Positions 40,124 to 51,574 of a DNA stretch of 64,000 nucleotides are shown piece by piece. Each line of letters opens with the position of its first letter. The stretch's first letter is position 1. A program made the position numbers and the translations under genes. The notes beneath the pieces were generated by a model. That model searched no databases, had not been told where the DNA came from, and was given only the letters and a program-made list of their open reading frames with translations. Source of the stretch: Staphylococcus taiwanensis (lineage in GTDB: Bacteria; Bacillota; Bacilli; Staphylococcales; Staphylococcaceae); assembly GCA_020544305.1 (NCBI GenBank), contig CP058667.1, positions 868,001 to 932,000 of the forward strand. The letters run 5' to 3'.

Positions 40124-40403
40124 TGCAATTCCTCCTATAAGCTATTGTTCATTGCTATGTTAATAGTTTGATTGTAACAATAGTATTACTCGTTTACAAT
40201 TTTTTGAAAATAAAACGTGAAAAGCTAACGTAAATTGTAACTCATTATTATTGTGAGAAAATTTTGTAAATATAACTTAATTTGATGACAATAGTAATTA
40301 AATCCGATAAAATAGGTAATAATTAATTTGAAGAGTAGCGAGTATATTATTAATATTTGGCTTAAAATAGACAAATTCAAGCACATAAGGGAGTTATGAT
40401 TTT

Positions 40404-41579
40404 ATGAGTAATAAACAAGAAATTTTAGATTATATAGAAAATAGAAAATATGATTATGTTGAAATTAGTCATCGAATACATGAACGCCCTGAATTAGGCA
40501 ACGAAGAAATTTTTGCATCTCGAATTTTAATAGATAAATTAAAAGAAAATGACTTTGAAATTGAGACTGATATTGCAGGTCATGCTACAGGTTTTATTGC
40601 TACTTATGACTCAGGTAAAGAAGGACCAACTATTGGATATTTAGCAGAATATGATGCCTTACCAGGATTAGGTCATGCATGCGGTCATAACATTATAGGT
40701 ACGTCTAGTGTTTTAGCAGGTTCCGCATTAAAACAAGTTGCAGATAACGCTGGAGGCAAAGTTGTTGTTTTAGGCTGTCCAGCTGAAGAGGGCGGGGAGA
40801 ATGGTAGTGCTAAAGCATCATATGTTAAAGCAGGTGTCATTGATGATATTGATATTGCGTTGATGATTCATCCTGGTAATGAAACTTATCCAACCATTGA
40901 TACATTGGCAGTGGATGTATTAGATATTAAATTTTACGGTAAGAGTGCTCATGCCTCTGAAAATGCTGACGAAGCATTGAATGCGCTAGATGCTATGATT
41001 TCATATTTCAATGGTGTAGCTCAACTTCGACAACATATTAAAAAAAGTCAACGTGTACATGGTGTTATTCTTGATGGAGGTAAAGCAGCAAATATTATTC
41101 CAGATTATACACATGCGAGATTTTATACACGTGCTACGACACGTAAAGAGTTAGATGTTCTAACTGAGAAAGTTAGCCAAATTGCGAAAGGTGCTGCAAT
41201 ACAAACAGGTTGTGATTATGAGTTCGGTCCCATTCAAAATGGCGTGAATGAATTTATTAAAACGCCTAAGTTAGATGAATTATTTGAAAAGTACGCGGTT
41301 GAAATGGGAGAAGAAGTCAGTCATGATGATTTTGGTTTCGGTTCAACAGATACGGGGAATGTCAGTCATATAGTTCCTACTATACATCCCCATGTGAAGA
41401 TTGGATCAAGAAATTTAGTTGGTCATACGCATCGTTTTAGAGAAGCGGCTGCTAGTGTGCATGGTGATCAAGCATTGATTCGCGGTGCAAAGATTATTGC
41501 ATTAATGGGATTAGAATTAATTGAAAATAAGGGATTGTTTGATGAAATTACTCAGCAGCACTCTCAAGTAAAGGGGTAG
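40404..41579 (+). CDS. M20D-type amidohydrolase/peptidase (AbgB-like)
   Basis: The 391-residue cytosolic protein belongs to the M20 metallopeptidase family, amidohydrolase branch. Metal and catalytic motifs are EYDALPGLGHACGHN (near 88-102), GCPAEEGGENGSAKA (near 127-141), IHPGNET near 153 and the C-terminal GHTHRFREAAAS near 353. A dimerisation lid occupies about 170-290. Relatives split N-acyl or p-aminobenzoyl amino acids and dipeptides. The substrate is unknown. The next gene, an ATP-grasp ligase, starts 5 bases after the stop, so the two form an operon. The ATG follows AAGGGAG. Confidence 0.87.
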   Translation: MSNKQEILDYIENRKYDYVEISHRIHERPELGNEEIFASRILIDKLKENDFEIETDIAGHATGFIATYDSGKEGPTIGYLAEYDALPGLGHACGHNIIGTSSVLAGSALKQVADNAGGKVVVLGCPAEEGGENGSAKASYVKAGVIDDIDIALMIHPGNETYPTIDTLAVDVLDIKFYGKSAHASENADEALNALDAMISYFNGVAQLRQHIKKSQRVHGVILDGGKAANIIPDYTHARFYTRATTRKELDVLTEKVSQIAKGAAIQTGCDYEFGPIQNGVNEFIKTPKLDELFEKYAVEMGEEVSHDDFGFGSTDTGNVSHIVPTIHPHVKIGSRNLVGHTHRFREAAASVHGDQALIRGAKIIALMGLELIENKGLFDEITQQHSQVKG

Positions 41580-41584
41580 TCAAA

Positions 41585-42775
41585 ATGACTGGAAGTAATA
41601 AAGGTCCAATGCTAACTTTAAGTGACTTGTATAATGAAAACGTAGTTTATAATTCAAGACCATCATATGTGTCTAACCCTTGGTTAAAGCCAGAAGAACA
41701 TCAGTCCAATTTCTTAACTGGACGTGAAATGATTATTTCTAATAAAATGCCTATGATTGTGCATGAAGCAAGTGTAACAGAAAAATTACAACAGTTATTT
41801 GATTTTGTAGGTAAAAAGATACCAACTAATATTTATAAATTTCACAATCAAGAAACATATGAACAGGTTTTAAATCATATTGTACATGAAGAAGGAAAAC
41901 AAATTTACTTTCAATATATTCACAGTGAAGACGTAATAACTGATGATTGTTATGCGGTTAATAAAGACGTTTTCGTTGCTTTAAATAATAAAGCACGTAT
42001 ACCGGAATGGACGAATCATAAATACTTACCAGATCGTGAAATTGTTTCCATCAATGATTTTAAAGCACGTATTCAAGAATGGTCTTTTCCGTTTGTTATT
42101 AAGCCTGGCGATGATTTACCAACAGCGGGCGGGTATGGCGTTATGATTTGTTATAACGAAGAAGATTTAGAAAAAGCCACGAAACGCATACTTGAAGCAA
42201 GTGATGCAACTGATAATTTAATTATTGAACAAAAAATTGAAGCGGTTAAAAATTACTGTGTGCAGTATGCTTATTCTAAAGATATTGGGATTACTTATTT
42301 AGGTACAGCGCATCAAATTACAGATAAATATGGATTTTATGCAGGTAATGAGAACGTTCATGATGTTCCACAAAATGTTATTGATGCCGGAAAAGAAATT
42401 ATGGAACAAGGCGTTAAACTAGGTTTCATTGGTGTAGCAGGCTTTGATTTACTTTTAGATAAACATGGTGATGTTTTCGCAATAGATTTAAACTTTAGAC
42501 AAAATGGTTCTACAAGTATGTTGTTACTACAAAATGAATTGAATTCAAATTATCAAAAATTTTATAGTTATTTTTCTAATGGTGATAACGAGCACTTCTT
42601 TAATACAATCGTTAAATATATTAAAAAAGGAGTGTTATATCCTTTATCTTATTATAATGGTGATTGGTATGGTAAAAATGAAGTAAAATCTCGATTTGGA
42701 TGCATTTGGCACGCTAACTCAAAAGAAGAAGTAGAACAATTTGAAAAAGCATTTATCGCTGAGCTTGACGCTTAA
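41585..42775 (+). CDS. ATP-grasp ligase of unknown substrate
   Basis: The 396-residue cytosolic protein has an N-terminal pre-ATP-grasp part (about 1-130) and an ATP-grasp core. The core has FPFVIKPGDDLPTAGGYGVMICYN near 168-191 (P-loop-like lysine and glycine-rich loop), LIIEQKIEAVKNYCVQY near 216-232 and the metal-binding GFDLLLDKHGDVFAIDLNFRQNGSTS near 283-308. ATP-grasp enzymes join a carboxylate to an amine or thiol through an acyl phosphate. The target is not deducible. The ribosome site AAAGGGG lies inside the end of the M20 gene. The pairing of a ligase with an amidohydrolase suggests a made-and-broken amide or peptide. Confidence 0.85.
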   Translation: MTGSNKGPMLTLSDLYNENVVYNSRPSYVSNPWLKPEEHQSNFLTGREMIISNKMPMIVHEASVTEKLQQLFDFVGKKIPTNIYKFHNQETYEQVLNHIVHEEGKQIYFQYIHSEDVITDDCYAVNKDVFVALNNKARIPEWTNHKYLPDREIVSINDFKARIQEWSFPFVIKPGDDLPTAGGYGVMICYNEEDLEKATKRILEASDATDNLIIEQKIEAVKNYCVQYAYSKDIGITYLGTAHQITDKYGFYAGNENVHDVPQNVIDAGKEIMEQGVKLGFIGVAGFDLLLDKHGDVFAIDLNFRQNGSTSMLLLQNELNSNYQKFYSYFSNGDNEHFFNTIVKYIKKGVLYPLSYYNGDWYGKNEVKSRFGCIWHANSKEEVEQFEKAFIAELDA

Positions 42776-42793
42776 AAGTAAAATTAAATATAT

Positions 42794-42837
42794 ACGTACT
42801 AAGGTGAAATATGTCGATATCTTAGTACGTTTTTTTA
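42794..42837 (+). terminator. Terminator of the M20/ATP-grasp operon
   Basis: ACGTACTAAG pairs perfectly with CTTAGTACGT, followed by seven Ts. Confidence 0.92.
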
Positions 42838-42912
42838 TTGAGATGTGTTTGACTACTATGATTTATTCATTTAATATTTTACACGTAAATTTAAGTAGAA
42901 TGGAGGCTCATT

Positions 42913-43578
42913 ATGCCATATAAAGAGGAATCGTACTTCAAAGACGTTTTGATTAATGAAGTCTTTTATGTAGCTAATAAAAATAAAAAACTAGTTAGAC
43001 TAGATTCAGAAGGTAGATCTTTGGTGGGTGTATGGACGCAAAATGGACAAGCTGAAGATTATTTAAAGAATGCTTCAATCAGCTATGATAAAGTTTTGAA
43101 GATTGATATCGATTCTTTTGTAACTTATGAGTTGGATGATTTATTTGATGAAGATGATCAAGTGATGATTAATCAAAGTACAGAGAATCCAGGGCAAATT
43201 GTTAATGTTGTAGCAATGACTGATGAATTAATGTCTCAGCTTGATAAGATACGCATTAAAGAATTTGTTAAAGACGTTACGAGTGAGAATCAAGTTTTTG
43301 GCTTATCCCATGAAAATGAAGATAATTTTATTTTAATAAGTGATGATGAACGCCAGAAACCAAATATTATGCCAGTTTGGAGTTTGAAAAAAAGAGCAAC
43401 AAAAGTGCGTGATCAAGATTTTGAAGAATGTAAATTAATTGAAATTGAAAGTAGCGTATTTAGCGATTGGTTAGATAAATTAAGAGACAATGATCAAGCA
43501 GTTGCTATTGATTTAAAACCAGGTGTTGTCGGTACAGTGATTTCAGCACAAAAATTATCAGATGAGTTAACACTTTAA
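42913..43578 (+). CDS. Protein with two DUF2750-like repeats
   Basis: The 221-residue acidic cytosolic protein looks like two copies of a DUF2750-type module. Module 1 is about residues 5-110 (EVFYVANKNKKLVRLDSEGR, VGVWTQNGQAEDY, FVTYELDDLF) and module 2 about 111-221 (QVFGLSHENEDNFILISDDE, MPVWSLKKRATKV, FSDWLDKLRDND, then LKPGVVGTVISAQKL). The VW plus charged-helix pattern occurs in both. DUF2750 proteins have no known function. The ATG follows GGAGG. It stands alone, 75 bases after a strong terminator. Confidence 0.65.
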   Translation: MPYKEESYFKDVLINEVFYVANKNKKLVRLDSEGRSLVGVWTQNGQAEDYLKNASISYDKVLKIDIDSFVTYELDDLFDEDDQVMINQSTENPGQIVNVVAMTDELMSQLDKIRIKEFVKDVTSENQVFGLSHENEDNFILISDDERQKPNIMPVWSLKKRATKVRDQDFEECKLIEIESSVFSDWLDKLRDNDQAVAIDLKPGVVGTVISAQKLSDELTL

Positions 43579-43699
43579 TTAAGTTATTTAATTAATTATT
43601 ATGTTTTACTGTCTTAATTTGTTATTAAATATACGACATATAACTTAAATTAAAGTAATGATATTTTTTGATAATTGATTATTTATAATTATGAAAAAG

Positions 43700-43738
43700 T
43701 CCTTCGTAAATCTACTTAGATTATATACGAAGGATTTT
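43700..43738 (-). terminator. Terminator of coaW
   Basis: TCCTTCGTA pairs with TACGAAGGA around a 17-base loop; on the minus strand CTTTTTC follows. Confidence 0.8.
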
Positions 43739-43751
43739 ATTATGGGGTTTT

Positions 43752-44552
43752 TTAATTTAAATAAATTGCGCCTAATGCACCAGAAAAGGCACCATTTTCA
43801 ATATAATAGGGTTTAAAACCTCTTAAAACAGTATAATCTTCGATAACTTCTCGCAATAATTTATTATTGTTAAATGAAGAGCCGATGTAAACCACATTGT
43901 CTGTTTTATTTTCACGAGCAACAGTGATAGCCATAGTAGTAATAACTTCACCAACGATACCTACAACTGAAGCTAATTTGTTAGCAGCTGAAAAGTCAAC
44001 ATTTAAATTATGAAGTACATTGCCGAAGTTTGCAGCAGTTAATTCTCCTGGAATAGGAGGTTCGGTATCTTTATATATATGCTTGACCTTGAGGTCGATG
44101 GTATCTCTGTCTCCAGTTTGAGCTAAATTAGTTAATTCTTCGTAATTGGAAACTTGTGTTAACAAGAAACCAAGTCCTTGAATCATCCCACCACCAGTAC
44201 CGATACCACCTACGCGGTGTTGTTGTTTACCGTCAAAGTAATGTAATGATGTGCCAGTACCTACATTAGCAAAAATATACTCATCAATGTCATGACCTTG
44301 TTCTTTCAAAAGAATGCCTAAACCTTTAGATGAAGCATCAAATTCTACATAAATTTGTGCTGTAGTATTAAGATTTTCAGCAATTACACCTGCATTTCCT
44401 CCAGTCAAACTAATTGATTCAAATGAATTCTCATTTAACCATGAAATGACTTTAGCGATTTCTGTGGTTAATTCAGTATGATAAGTACGCTTGTTACCTG
44501 ATTCTTGTACTATCTTTATTAAAGTTCCCCCGGCATCAATACCGACTTTCAT
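43752..44552 (-). CDS. coaW: Type II pantothenate kinase CoaW
   Basis: The 266-residue cytosolic enzyme phosphorylates pantothenate, the first step to coenzyme A. It is of the eukaryote-like type II form found in staphylococci, which escapes CoA feedback inhibition. The ATPase (ASKHA) fold is shown by [11 protein letters not shown] (residues 4-14), [13 protein letters not shown] near 94-106, [16 protein letters not shown] near 116-131 and YIGSSFNNN near 222-230. Length equals the S. aureus enzyme. The ATG follows GAGGTGAACGAG. It is a single gene. Confidence 0.95.
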   Translation of the reverse strand: MKVGIDAGGTLIKIVQESGNKRTYHTELTTEIAKVISWLNENSFESISLTGGNAGVIAENLNTTAQIYVEFDASSKGLGILLKEQGHDIDEYIFANVGTGTSLHYFDGKQQHRVGGIGTGGGMIQGLGFLLTQVSNYEELTNLAQTGDRDTIDLKVKHIYKDTEPPIPGELTAANFGNVLHNLNVDFSAANKLASVVGIVGEVITTMAITVARENKTDNVVYIGSSFNNNKLLREVIEDYTVLRGFKPYYIENGAFSGALGAIYLN

Positions 44553-44746
44553 TCTCGTTCACCTCGTGATTTGATATGTCATACTAATAGTAAAGGAAAT
44601 TCATTGAATTACAATAGCATAATTTTAAAAAAATAAGAAAATTATTGTGTGAAAAGATGTTTAAAGATGGATTATATTTTGATAAGTGTAAAAAAACAAT
44701 TATAATATGAGATAAATAATTAAAATGAGCATAGGGGATATCGTTT

Positions 44747-45607
44747 ATGACTTTAAAAAGGAAATTTGAAAATATTACAATTCAAGAATTTGAAGAACAG
44801 TATCGACAAGACATATTAAACTTTGAATTAAGTGAACGTCAGCAAATTTATTCATCATTACCAAAATCAGTTATTGAAGATGCATTACAAGATGACAATC
44901 GAATTGCTAATATCGCGATTAATGAAGAAGGCGATGTTGTAGGATTTTTTGTATTACATCAATATTATCAGCATGAAGGTTATGATACGCCAGAAAACGT
45001 CGTTTATGTGAGATCGCTATCTATTAACGAAAAATTTCAAGGTAATGGTTATGGAACAACAATGATGATGTATTTACCTCAATATGTTCAAGATCTTTTC
45101 CCAGATTTTAACCATTTGTATCTAGTAGTAGATGCTGAGAATCAAGGGGCTTGGAATGTTTATGAGCGTGCTGGATTTATGCATACAGCTACTAAAGAAG
45201 AGGGACTCATTGGTAAAGAAAGATTATATTATTTAGATTTAGATTCTAAACATGTTTCTTCACTCCGTTTAGTTGAAAATGAAGCATCTAGTATTTCATC
45301 ATACGATATTGTAGATCTATTAAAAGATAGTGAAAAAGTTGGCTTTATAGCCCTTGAACAAAAAAAAGAACGTATAAATATTGTTGCTATTGAAGTAAAT
45401 AAAGATAGACGACAAGAAGGTATTGCTGAGAGCGCATTAAGACAAATTCCTACATATGTACGTAAACATTTTAAACAAGCAAAGACTTTAGCGATTACGT
45501 TGTTTGGAGAGAATAATGAATTAAAACCTTTATGTGTGAATAGCGGATTTGTCGAAATAGCACAATCTGATGAAGTCGTGATTTTTGAAAAATATGTCAA
45601 TTACTAG
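44747..45607 (+). CDS. GNAT acetyltransferase with a second, worn GNAT-like domain
   Basis: The 286-residue cytosolic protein has an N-terminal GNAT domain (about 1-165) with the acetyl-CoA loop EKFQGNGYGTTMMMYLP near 93-109 and VDAENQGAWNVYERAGF near 128-144. The second half (about 172-286) repeats the layout: VNKDRRQEGIAESALRQIP near 223-241 stands in the acetyl-CoA-loop position, but the Q/RxxGxG/A motif is altered, and KPLCVNSGFVEI matches the end. So the second domain may be regulatory or structural. The acetyl acceptor is unknown. The ATG follows ATAGGGGA. Confidence 0.8.
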   Translation: MTLKRKFENITIQEFEEQYRQDILNFELSERQQIYSSLPKSVIEDALQDDNRIANIAINEEGDVVGFFVLHQYYQHEGYDTPENVVYVRSLSINEKFQGNGYGTTMMMYLPQYVQDLFPDFNHLYLVVDAENQGAWNVYERAGFMHTATKEEGLIGKERLYYLDLDSKHVSSLRLVENEASSISSYDIVDLLKDSEKVGFIALEQKKERINIVAIEVNKDRRQEGIAESALRQIPTYVRKHFKQAKTLAITLFGENNELKPLCVNSGFVEIAQSDEVVIFEKYVNY

Positions 45608-45721
45608 AAGAATAGGAATTGCGAAATCATGTATTGTCATTTATAATTTAGTTTTGTTACTATTAATTAATAAAATCTAACGATAAATTAATAAAATCCT
45701 TTGAAAGGAAGTTTAGCTATA

Positions 45722-46258
45722 ATGAAAATCCAAGATTATACTAAAGAAATGGTTGATGAAAAATCATTTATCGATATGGCATACACTTTATTACACGATA
45801 AAGGTACTACAATGAATTTATACGATATTATTGATGAGTTCAGAAGCCTAGGTGATTATGAATTTGAAGAAATCGAAAATCGTGTTGTCCAATTCTACAC
45901 TGATTTAAATACTGACGGTCGTTTTTTAAATGTTGGAGAGAACCAATGGGGATTAAGAGACTGGTATTCAGTTGATGATATTGAAGAAAAAATTGCACCT
46001 ACAATTCAAAAATTCGATATTCTTGATGACGAAGACGAAGAAGATAAAAATCTTAAATTATTAGGTGACGATGAAATGGATGACGATGATGACATCCCAG
46101 CTCAAACCGATGATCAAGAAACTTTGGATGATCCTGAAGATGAACAAGTTGAAGATGAAATTAATGGTTCAGACTTAGTTATCGAAGAAGATGAAGATGA
46201 TGACCTCGCTGAAGAAGAGGAAGAAGAGTTTGAAGACGAAGAAGATTTCAACGATTAA
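45722..46258 (+). CDS. rpoE: RNA polymerase delta subunit RpoE
   Basis: The 178-residue protein binds RNA polymerase in Gram-positive bacteria, speeds recycling and sharpens the response to initiating nucleotide levels. An N-terminal HARE winged-helix domain (about 1-85: [21 protein letters not shown]) is followed by a highly acidic disordered tail of Asp/Glu runs to the end. The ATG follows GAAAGGAAG; an in-frame codon 21 bases upstream is not preceded by a site. It lies directly before pyrG, as in Bacillus. The pyrG attenuator there depends on NTP sensing at initiation. Confidence 0.96.
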   Translation: MKIQDYTKEMVDEKSFIDMAYTLLHDKGTTMNLYDIIDEFRSLGDYEFEEIENRVVQFYTDLNTDGRFLNVGENQWGLRDWYSVDDIEEKIAPTIQKFDILDDEDEEDKNLKLLGDDEMDDDDDIPAQTDDQETLDDPEDEQVEDEINGSDLVIEEDEDDDLAEEEEEEFEDEEDFND

Positions 46259-46271
46259 ATTTTAGTTTTGA

Positions 46272-46299
46272 TTGACTTTTAGTAAAAAGATGATAGAAT
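46272..46299 (+). promoter_or_regulatory. pyrG promoter
   Basis: TTGACT at 46272, a 16-base spacer and TAGAAT at 46294. The predicted start is the GGG at 46307, as required for CTP-sensitive slippage. Confidence 0.75.
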
Positions 46300-46306
46300 T
46301 TTATTC

Positions 46307-46383
46307 GGGCTCCTTTAAATAGGACACGTGTATAAATCTTATACGCTCCCCTTACATATTTGTGAGAGGGAGCGATTTTTTTA
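46307..46383 (+). promoter_or_regulatory. CTP-responsive attenuator in the pyrG leader
   Basis: The transcript should begin GGGCTCC. When CTP is scarce, RNA polymerase in B. subtilis adds extra Gs at this start, and the G-tract pairs with the 5' arm of a terminator, letting pyrG be read. All parts are here: GGGC start, a C/T-rich arm CGCTCCC (46344-46350), its partner GGGAGCG (46368-46374) and seven Ts. The mechanism is established in B. subtilis; its use here is inferred from the matching layout. Confidence 0.88.
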
Positions 46384-46417
46384 TTTTTGTAAACTTTATT
46401 ATTTAAAATAAATATGA

Positions 46418-48064
<1,647 letters not shown>

Positions 48065-48078
48065 TCTATCAATACAAA

Positions 48079-48122
48079 TTAACCCTTTGATTACTAAATA
48101 AAAGTATCAAAGGGTTAATTAT
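48079..48122. terminator. Shared terminator of pyrG and the DUF2529 gene
   Basis: TTAACCCTTTGAT pairs with ATCAAAGGGTTAA around a short AT loop; flanks are AT-rich in both directions. Confidence 0.78.
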
Positions 48123-48149
48123 TTATAAAATAGAATTAAAATATTAAGG

Positions 48150-48671
48150 TTATAATTCTAAGTCTCTAGTCATTTCAATCATTTGCGTATAGATTTCATA
48201 ATAGATGTAATTAAATGCTATTGTGTGAGGTTGTACGATTTTATCATAATCTTCTGTATAAACAATTGGTCTTGGCGTAGAAAGATTAATGAAATGCATA
48301 AATTGTTCTGGGAAATCTTCTGTTTTAGGATGATTACAAATTAAAACAAAATCAATATCATTCTCAATTAAATGTTCGACATCATTAGCAACATCTTCTG
48401 TATAAAATGGTGAGAATAATAAAACGCGGTCTGTTGAATCAATTTCATCAAAAGAATCTAGAGATGATAATAATTTACTTGATTTTAGACTTTCTTTACT
48501 TTCAATAATGAATGATTCAAAAAATTTTAAATCATCATAACCTTGAATAAATACATAACCTTCGCCGCCAATGGCTTGTATTAAACACTGAGCTGCCATT
48601 TGAATATCCAAAGCTTGATCTTCTAATCGATTAAATATACCAGTTAATTGTGTATGTAATATTTTAGACAT
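48150..48671 (-). CDS. DUF2529 protein (YwjG-like)
   Basis: The 173-residue cytosolic protein belongs to DUF2529, named YwjG in B. subtilis, where it also lies between pyrG and fba. The SIS-like start (LTGIFNRLEDQALDIQMAAQ, then GGEGYVFIQGYDD) suggests a sugar-isomerase-type fold, but the usual SIS phosphate-binding serines are not obvious. No function is known. Here it is on the strand opposite to its neighbours. I chose the ATG after GGAGG, shortening the frame by 14 codons. Confidence 0.8.
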   Translation of the reverse strand: MSKILHTQLTGIFNRLEDQALDIQMAAQCLIQAIGGEGYVFIQGYDDLKFFESFIIESKESLKSSKLLSSLDSFDEIDSTDRVLLFSPFYTEDVANDVEHLIENDIDFVLICNHPKTEDFPEQFMHFINLSTPRPIVYTEDYDKIVQPHTIAFNYIYYEIYTQMIEMTRDLEL

Positions 48672-48876
48672 GTTGATCCTCCATTCCATAAGTATTGTAA
48701 TGAAACCATCCATTTAATGCAATTCACTCACGCACAGTAATAAAGTACAGTTTATCAAGAAATTTTATTATATTTAAAGTTTTACATTAATTGAGCATGT
48801 ATTAACATGCATTTAAAAATATTTTCTGATATAATGATTTTAAAAATTGTGCTCTTGCACACAAGGAGGAACTTTC

Positions 48877-49734
48877 ATGCCATTAGTTTCAATGAAAGAA
48901 ATGTTAATCGATGCGAAAGAAAATGGTTATGCGGTTGGTCAATACAACTTAAATAACTTAGAATTTACACAAGCAATTTTAGAAGCTTCTCAAGAAGAGA
49001 ACGCTCCAGTTATCTTAGGTGTATCAGAAGGTGCTGCACGTTATATGAGCGGTTTCTATACAGTTGTTAAAATGGTTGAAGGTTTAATGCATGATTTAAA
49101 TATCACTGTACCAGTAGCAATTCACTTAGACCATGGTTCAAGTTTTGACAAATGTAAAGAAGCGATTGATGCTGGTTTCACTTCAGTAATGATCGATGCT
49201 TCTCATAGTCCATTTGAAGAAAATATTGAAATCACTTCTAAAGTAGTAGAATATGCACATCAACATGGTGTATCAGTTGAAGCTGAATTAGGTACTGTTG
49301 GTGGCCAAGAAGATGACGTTGTTGGTGGCATCATCTACGCTGATCCTAAGGAATGTCAAGAATTAGTTGAAAGAACTGGTATTGATACTTTAGCTCCAGC
49401 ATTAGGTTCAGTTCACGGACCATACAAAGGTGAACCTAAATTAGGATTTAAAGAAATGGAAGAAATTGGTGCATCAACTGGTTTACCATTAGTTCTACAC
49501 GGTGGTACTGGTATCCCTACTAAAGACATTCAAAAAGCAATTCCTTATGGTACTGCTAAAATTAACGTAAATACTGAAAATCAAATTGCTTCTGCTAAAG
49601 CAGTAAGAGAAGTATTAAACAATGATCAAGATGTTTATGATCCACGTAAATACTTAGGACCTGCTCGTGAAGCAATTAAAGAAACAGTTAAAGGTAAAAT
49701 TAGAGAGTTCGGTACTTCTAACCGCGCTAAATAA
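48877..49734 (+). CDS. fbaA: Class II fructose-bisphosphate aldolase FbaA
   Basis: The 285-residue zinc TIM-barrel enzyme of glycolysis and gluconeogenesis splits fructose 1,6-bisphosphate. The zinc and catalytic blocks are [15 protein letters not shown] (near 80-94, Asp82 and His83), [22 protein letters not shown] (near 127-148), GSVHGPYKG near 177-185 and [10 protein letters not shown] near 205-214. The ATG follows AAGGAGGAAC; an in-frame GTG 30 bases upstream has no site. A strong terminator follows at 49769. Confidence 0.97.
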   Translation: MPLVSMKEMLIDAKENGYAVGQYNLNNLEFTQAILEASQEENAPVILGVSEGAARYMSGFYTVVKMVEGLMHDLNITVPVAIHLDHGSSFDKCKEAIDAGFTSVMIDASHSPFEENIEITSKVVEYAHQHGVSVEAELGTVGGQEDDVVGGIIYADPKECQELVERTGIDTLAPALGSVHGPYKGEPKLGFKEMEEIGASTGLPLVLHGGTGIPTKDIQKAIPYGTAKINVNTENQIASAKAVREVLNNDQDVYDPRKYLGPAREAIKETVKGKIREFGTSNRAK

Positions 49735-49768
49735 TTTAATTTTAAAAAGTAGAATGCTTTCTATTTTA

Positions 49769-49810
49769 GAGTTGAGATGATGATATATGATCTCAACTCT
49801 TTTTTTCTTT
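49769..49810 (+). terminator. Terminator of fbaA
   Basis: GAGTTGAGAT pairs perfectly with ATCTCAACTC, followed by a long T-run. The rest of the gap to murZ is AT-rich promoter-type sequence without a gene. Confidence 0.93.
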
Positions 49811-50040
49811 TTTGCCAGTTTTATCTCCCAAGAATTCTTTAATTAATAATTTTACAAAAATGTTTTATAATACGTATATACATAAAACTTTTTTAGTTTT
49901 TATAGTAATAATTAACTGAATTTAGAAAATTAAGTTTATCTTTAACGATAGATTATTAACGTTTTACAAATAAAGATTAAATAAATTATAATGCTACTAA
50001 TGTATAATTTTAAAAAATGAGAAACAAAGGAGAAAAGCTT

Positions 50041-51312
50041 ATGACTCAAGAGGTAATTAAAATCCGTGGAGGTCAATCTTTAAACGGCGAAGTCACGATT
50101 AGTGGTGCTAAAAATAGTGCTGTAGCTATTATCCCAGCAACTTTATTAGCTGAAGGGCAAGTAAAGTTAGACGGATTACCACAAATTTCTGACGTTGAAA
50201 CGCTTGTTAGTTTATTACAAGATTTAAACATTAAGACAAATTTGAATGGTAAACAATTAGAGGTAGATACTACAGATATACAAAACGCACCACTTCCAAA
50301 TAATAAAGTGGAATCTCTACGTGCCTCTTATTATATGATGGGGGCTATGCTAGGTCGTTTCAAAAAATGTGTTATCGGATTACCTGGTGGTTGCCCGTTA
50401 GGACCACGTCCAATTGATCAACATATTAAAGGATTTAAAGCTTTAGGCGCTGAAATTGATGAGTCTAGTGATACATCAATGAAGATTGAAGCAAAAGAAT
50501 TACACGGTGCAAATATCTTCCTAGATATGGTCAGTGTTGGCGCTACAATTAATATTATGTTAGCTGCAGTTCATGCAACTGGTCAAACTATTATTGAAAA
50601 TGCAGCCAAAGAACCAGAAGTTGTAGACGTTGCAAATTTCTTGAATAGCCTTGGTGCAGATGTTAAAGGTGCAGGAACAAGTACACTAAAAATAAATGGT
50701 GTTGATCACCTTCATGGTTCTGAGTATCAAATTATACCCGATCGTATTGAAGCGGGAACGTATATGTGTATCGCAGCAGCAGTGGGTGAAGAAATAACTA
50801 TTAATAATATTGTACCTAAACATGTTGAAGCACTTACTGTGAAGCTAAAAGAATTGGGTGTGGATATTAATATAGATGCGGATGCTGAGAGAGCTATAAT
50901 CAAACGTAAACCATCATATAAAAACGTAGACATTAAAACATTAGTCTATCCAGGGTTTGCGACTGATTTACAACAACCCATCACACCTTTATTATTTATG
51001 GCTGATGGTCCATCTTTCGTTACTGAAACGATATATCCTGCACGATTTAGACATGTTGACGAATTGAAAAATATGGGTGCCGATATCGAAGCGGACATGA
51101 CAACTGGTACAGCTACGATAAAACCTTCCACTTTAGCTGGTGCAGAAGTTTATGCAAGTGATTTACGTGCTGGAGCATGTTTAATCATCGCTGGCTTACT
51201 CGCTGAGGGTGTTACAACGATTTATAATGTAAAACATATTTATAGAGGATATACTGATATTGTTAAGCATTTGAAAGAATTAGGTGCAGATATTTGGACA
51301 GATCAAATCTAA
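50041..51312 (+). CDS. murZ: UDP-GlcNAc 1-carboxyvinyltransferase MurZ (MurA2)
   Basis: The 423-residue cytosolic enzyme adds enolpyruvate to UDP-GlcNAc, the first committed step of peptidoglycan and the target of fosfomycin. The active-site Cys118 is in [11 protein letters not shown], so this copy should be fosfomycin-sensitive. [11 protein letters not shown] near 22-32 and the [10 protein letters not shown] block are intact. Low-GC Gram-positives have two copies; this one, next to fbaA, corresponds to S. aureus MurZ as I remember it. The ATG follows AAAGGAGAAAAGC. Neighbouring GlmM and GlmS (20-24 kb) feed the same pathway. Confidence 0.95.
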   Translation: MTQEVIKIRGGQSLNGEVTISGAKNSAVAIIPATLLAEGQVKLDGLPQISDVETLVSLLQDLNIKTNLNGKQLEVDTTDIQNAPLPNNKVESLRASYYMMGAMLGRFKKCVIGLPGGCPLGPRPIDQHIKGFKALGAEIDESSDTSMKIEAKELHGANIFLDMVSVGATINIMLAAVHATGQTIIENAAKEPEVVDVANFLNSLGADVKGAGTSTLKINGVDHLHGSEYQIIPDRIEAGTYMCIAAAVGEEITINNIVPKHVEALTVKLKELGVDINIDADAERAIIKRKPSYKNVDIKTLVYPGFATDLQQPITPLLFMADGPSFVTETIYPARFRHVDELKNMGADIEADMTTGTATIKPSTLAGAEVYASDLRAGACLIIAGLLAEGVTTIYNVKHIYRGYTDIVKHLKELGADIWTDQI

Positions 51313-51443
51313 TCTATTGATGGCTTATTTATGTGGAAATTTTGACGAAATAGTTTCTTAGTTCAACTATTTTTAAGGATAGTTAGATTTATATCAGACC
51401 CTTGATTTAAAGTGTTTGTCTTGAGTCACTCATATCTGGTATA

Positions 51444-51471
51444 CTAATTATATTAGATACTAAAATTAGTA
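51444..51471 (+). promoter_or_regulatory. Twin palindromes upstream of the HxlR gene
   Basis: CTAATTATATTAG (51444-51456) and TACTAAAATTAGTA (51458-51471) are adjacent palindromes sharing CTAA/TTAG arms. They abut a TTGACT at 51473. This is a plausible operator for the HxlR regulator just downstream. Confidence 0.45.
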
Positions 51472-51574
51472 TTTGACTTGTGAATAAAGTTAAATCTACT
51501 AGTTTGCATCACTTATAAGTGTGCAATTAATAGTACCTACAATGTTTAAGAAGTTTTGAATAGAGGTGAAGACA

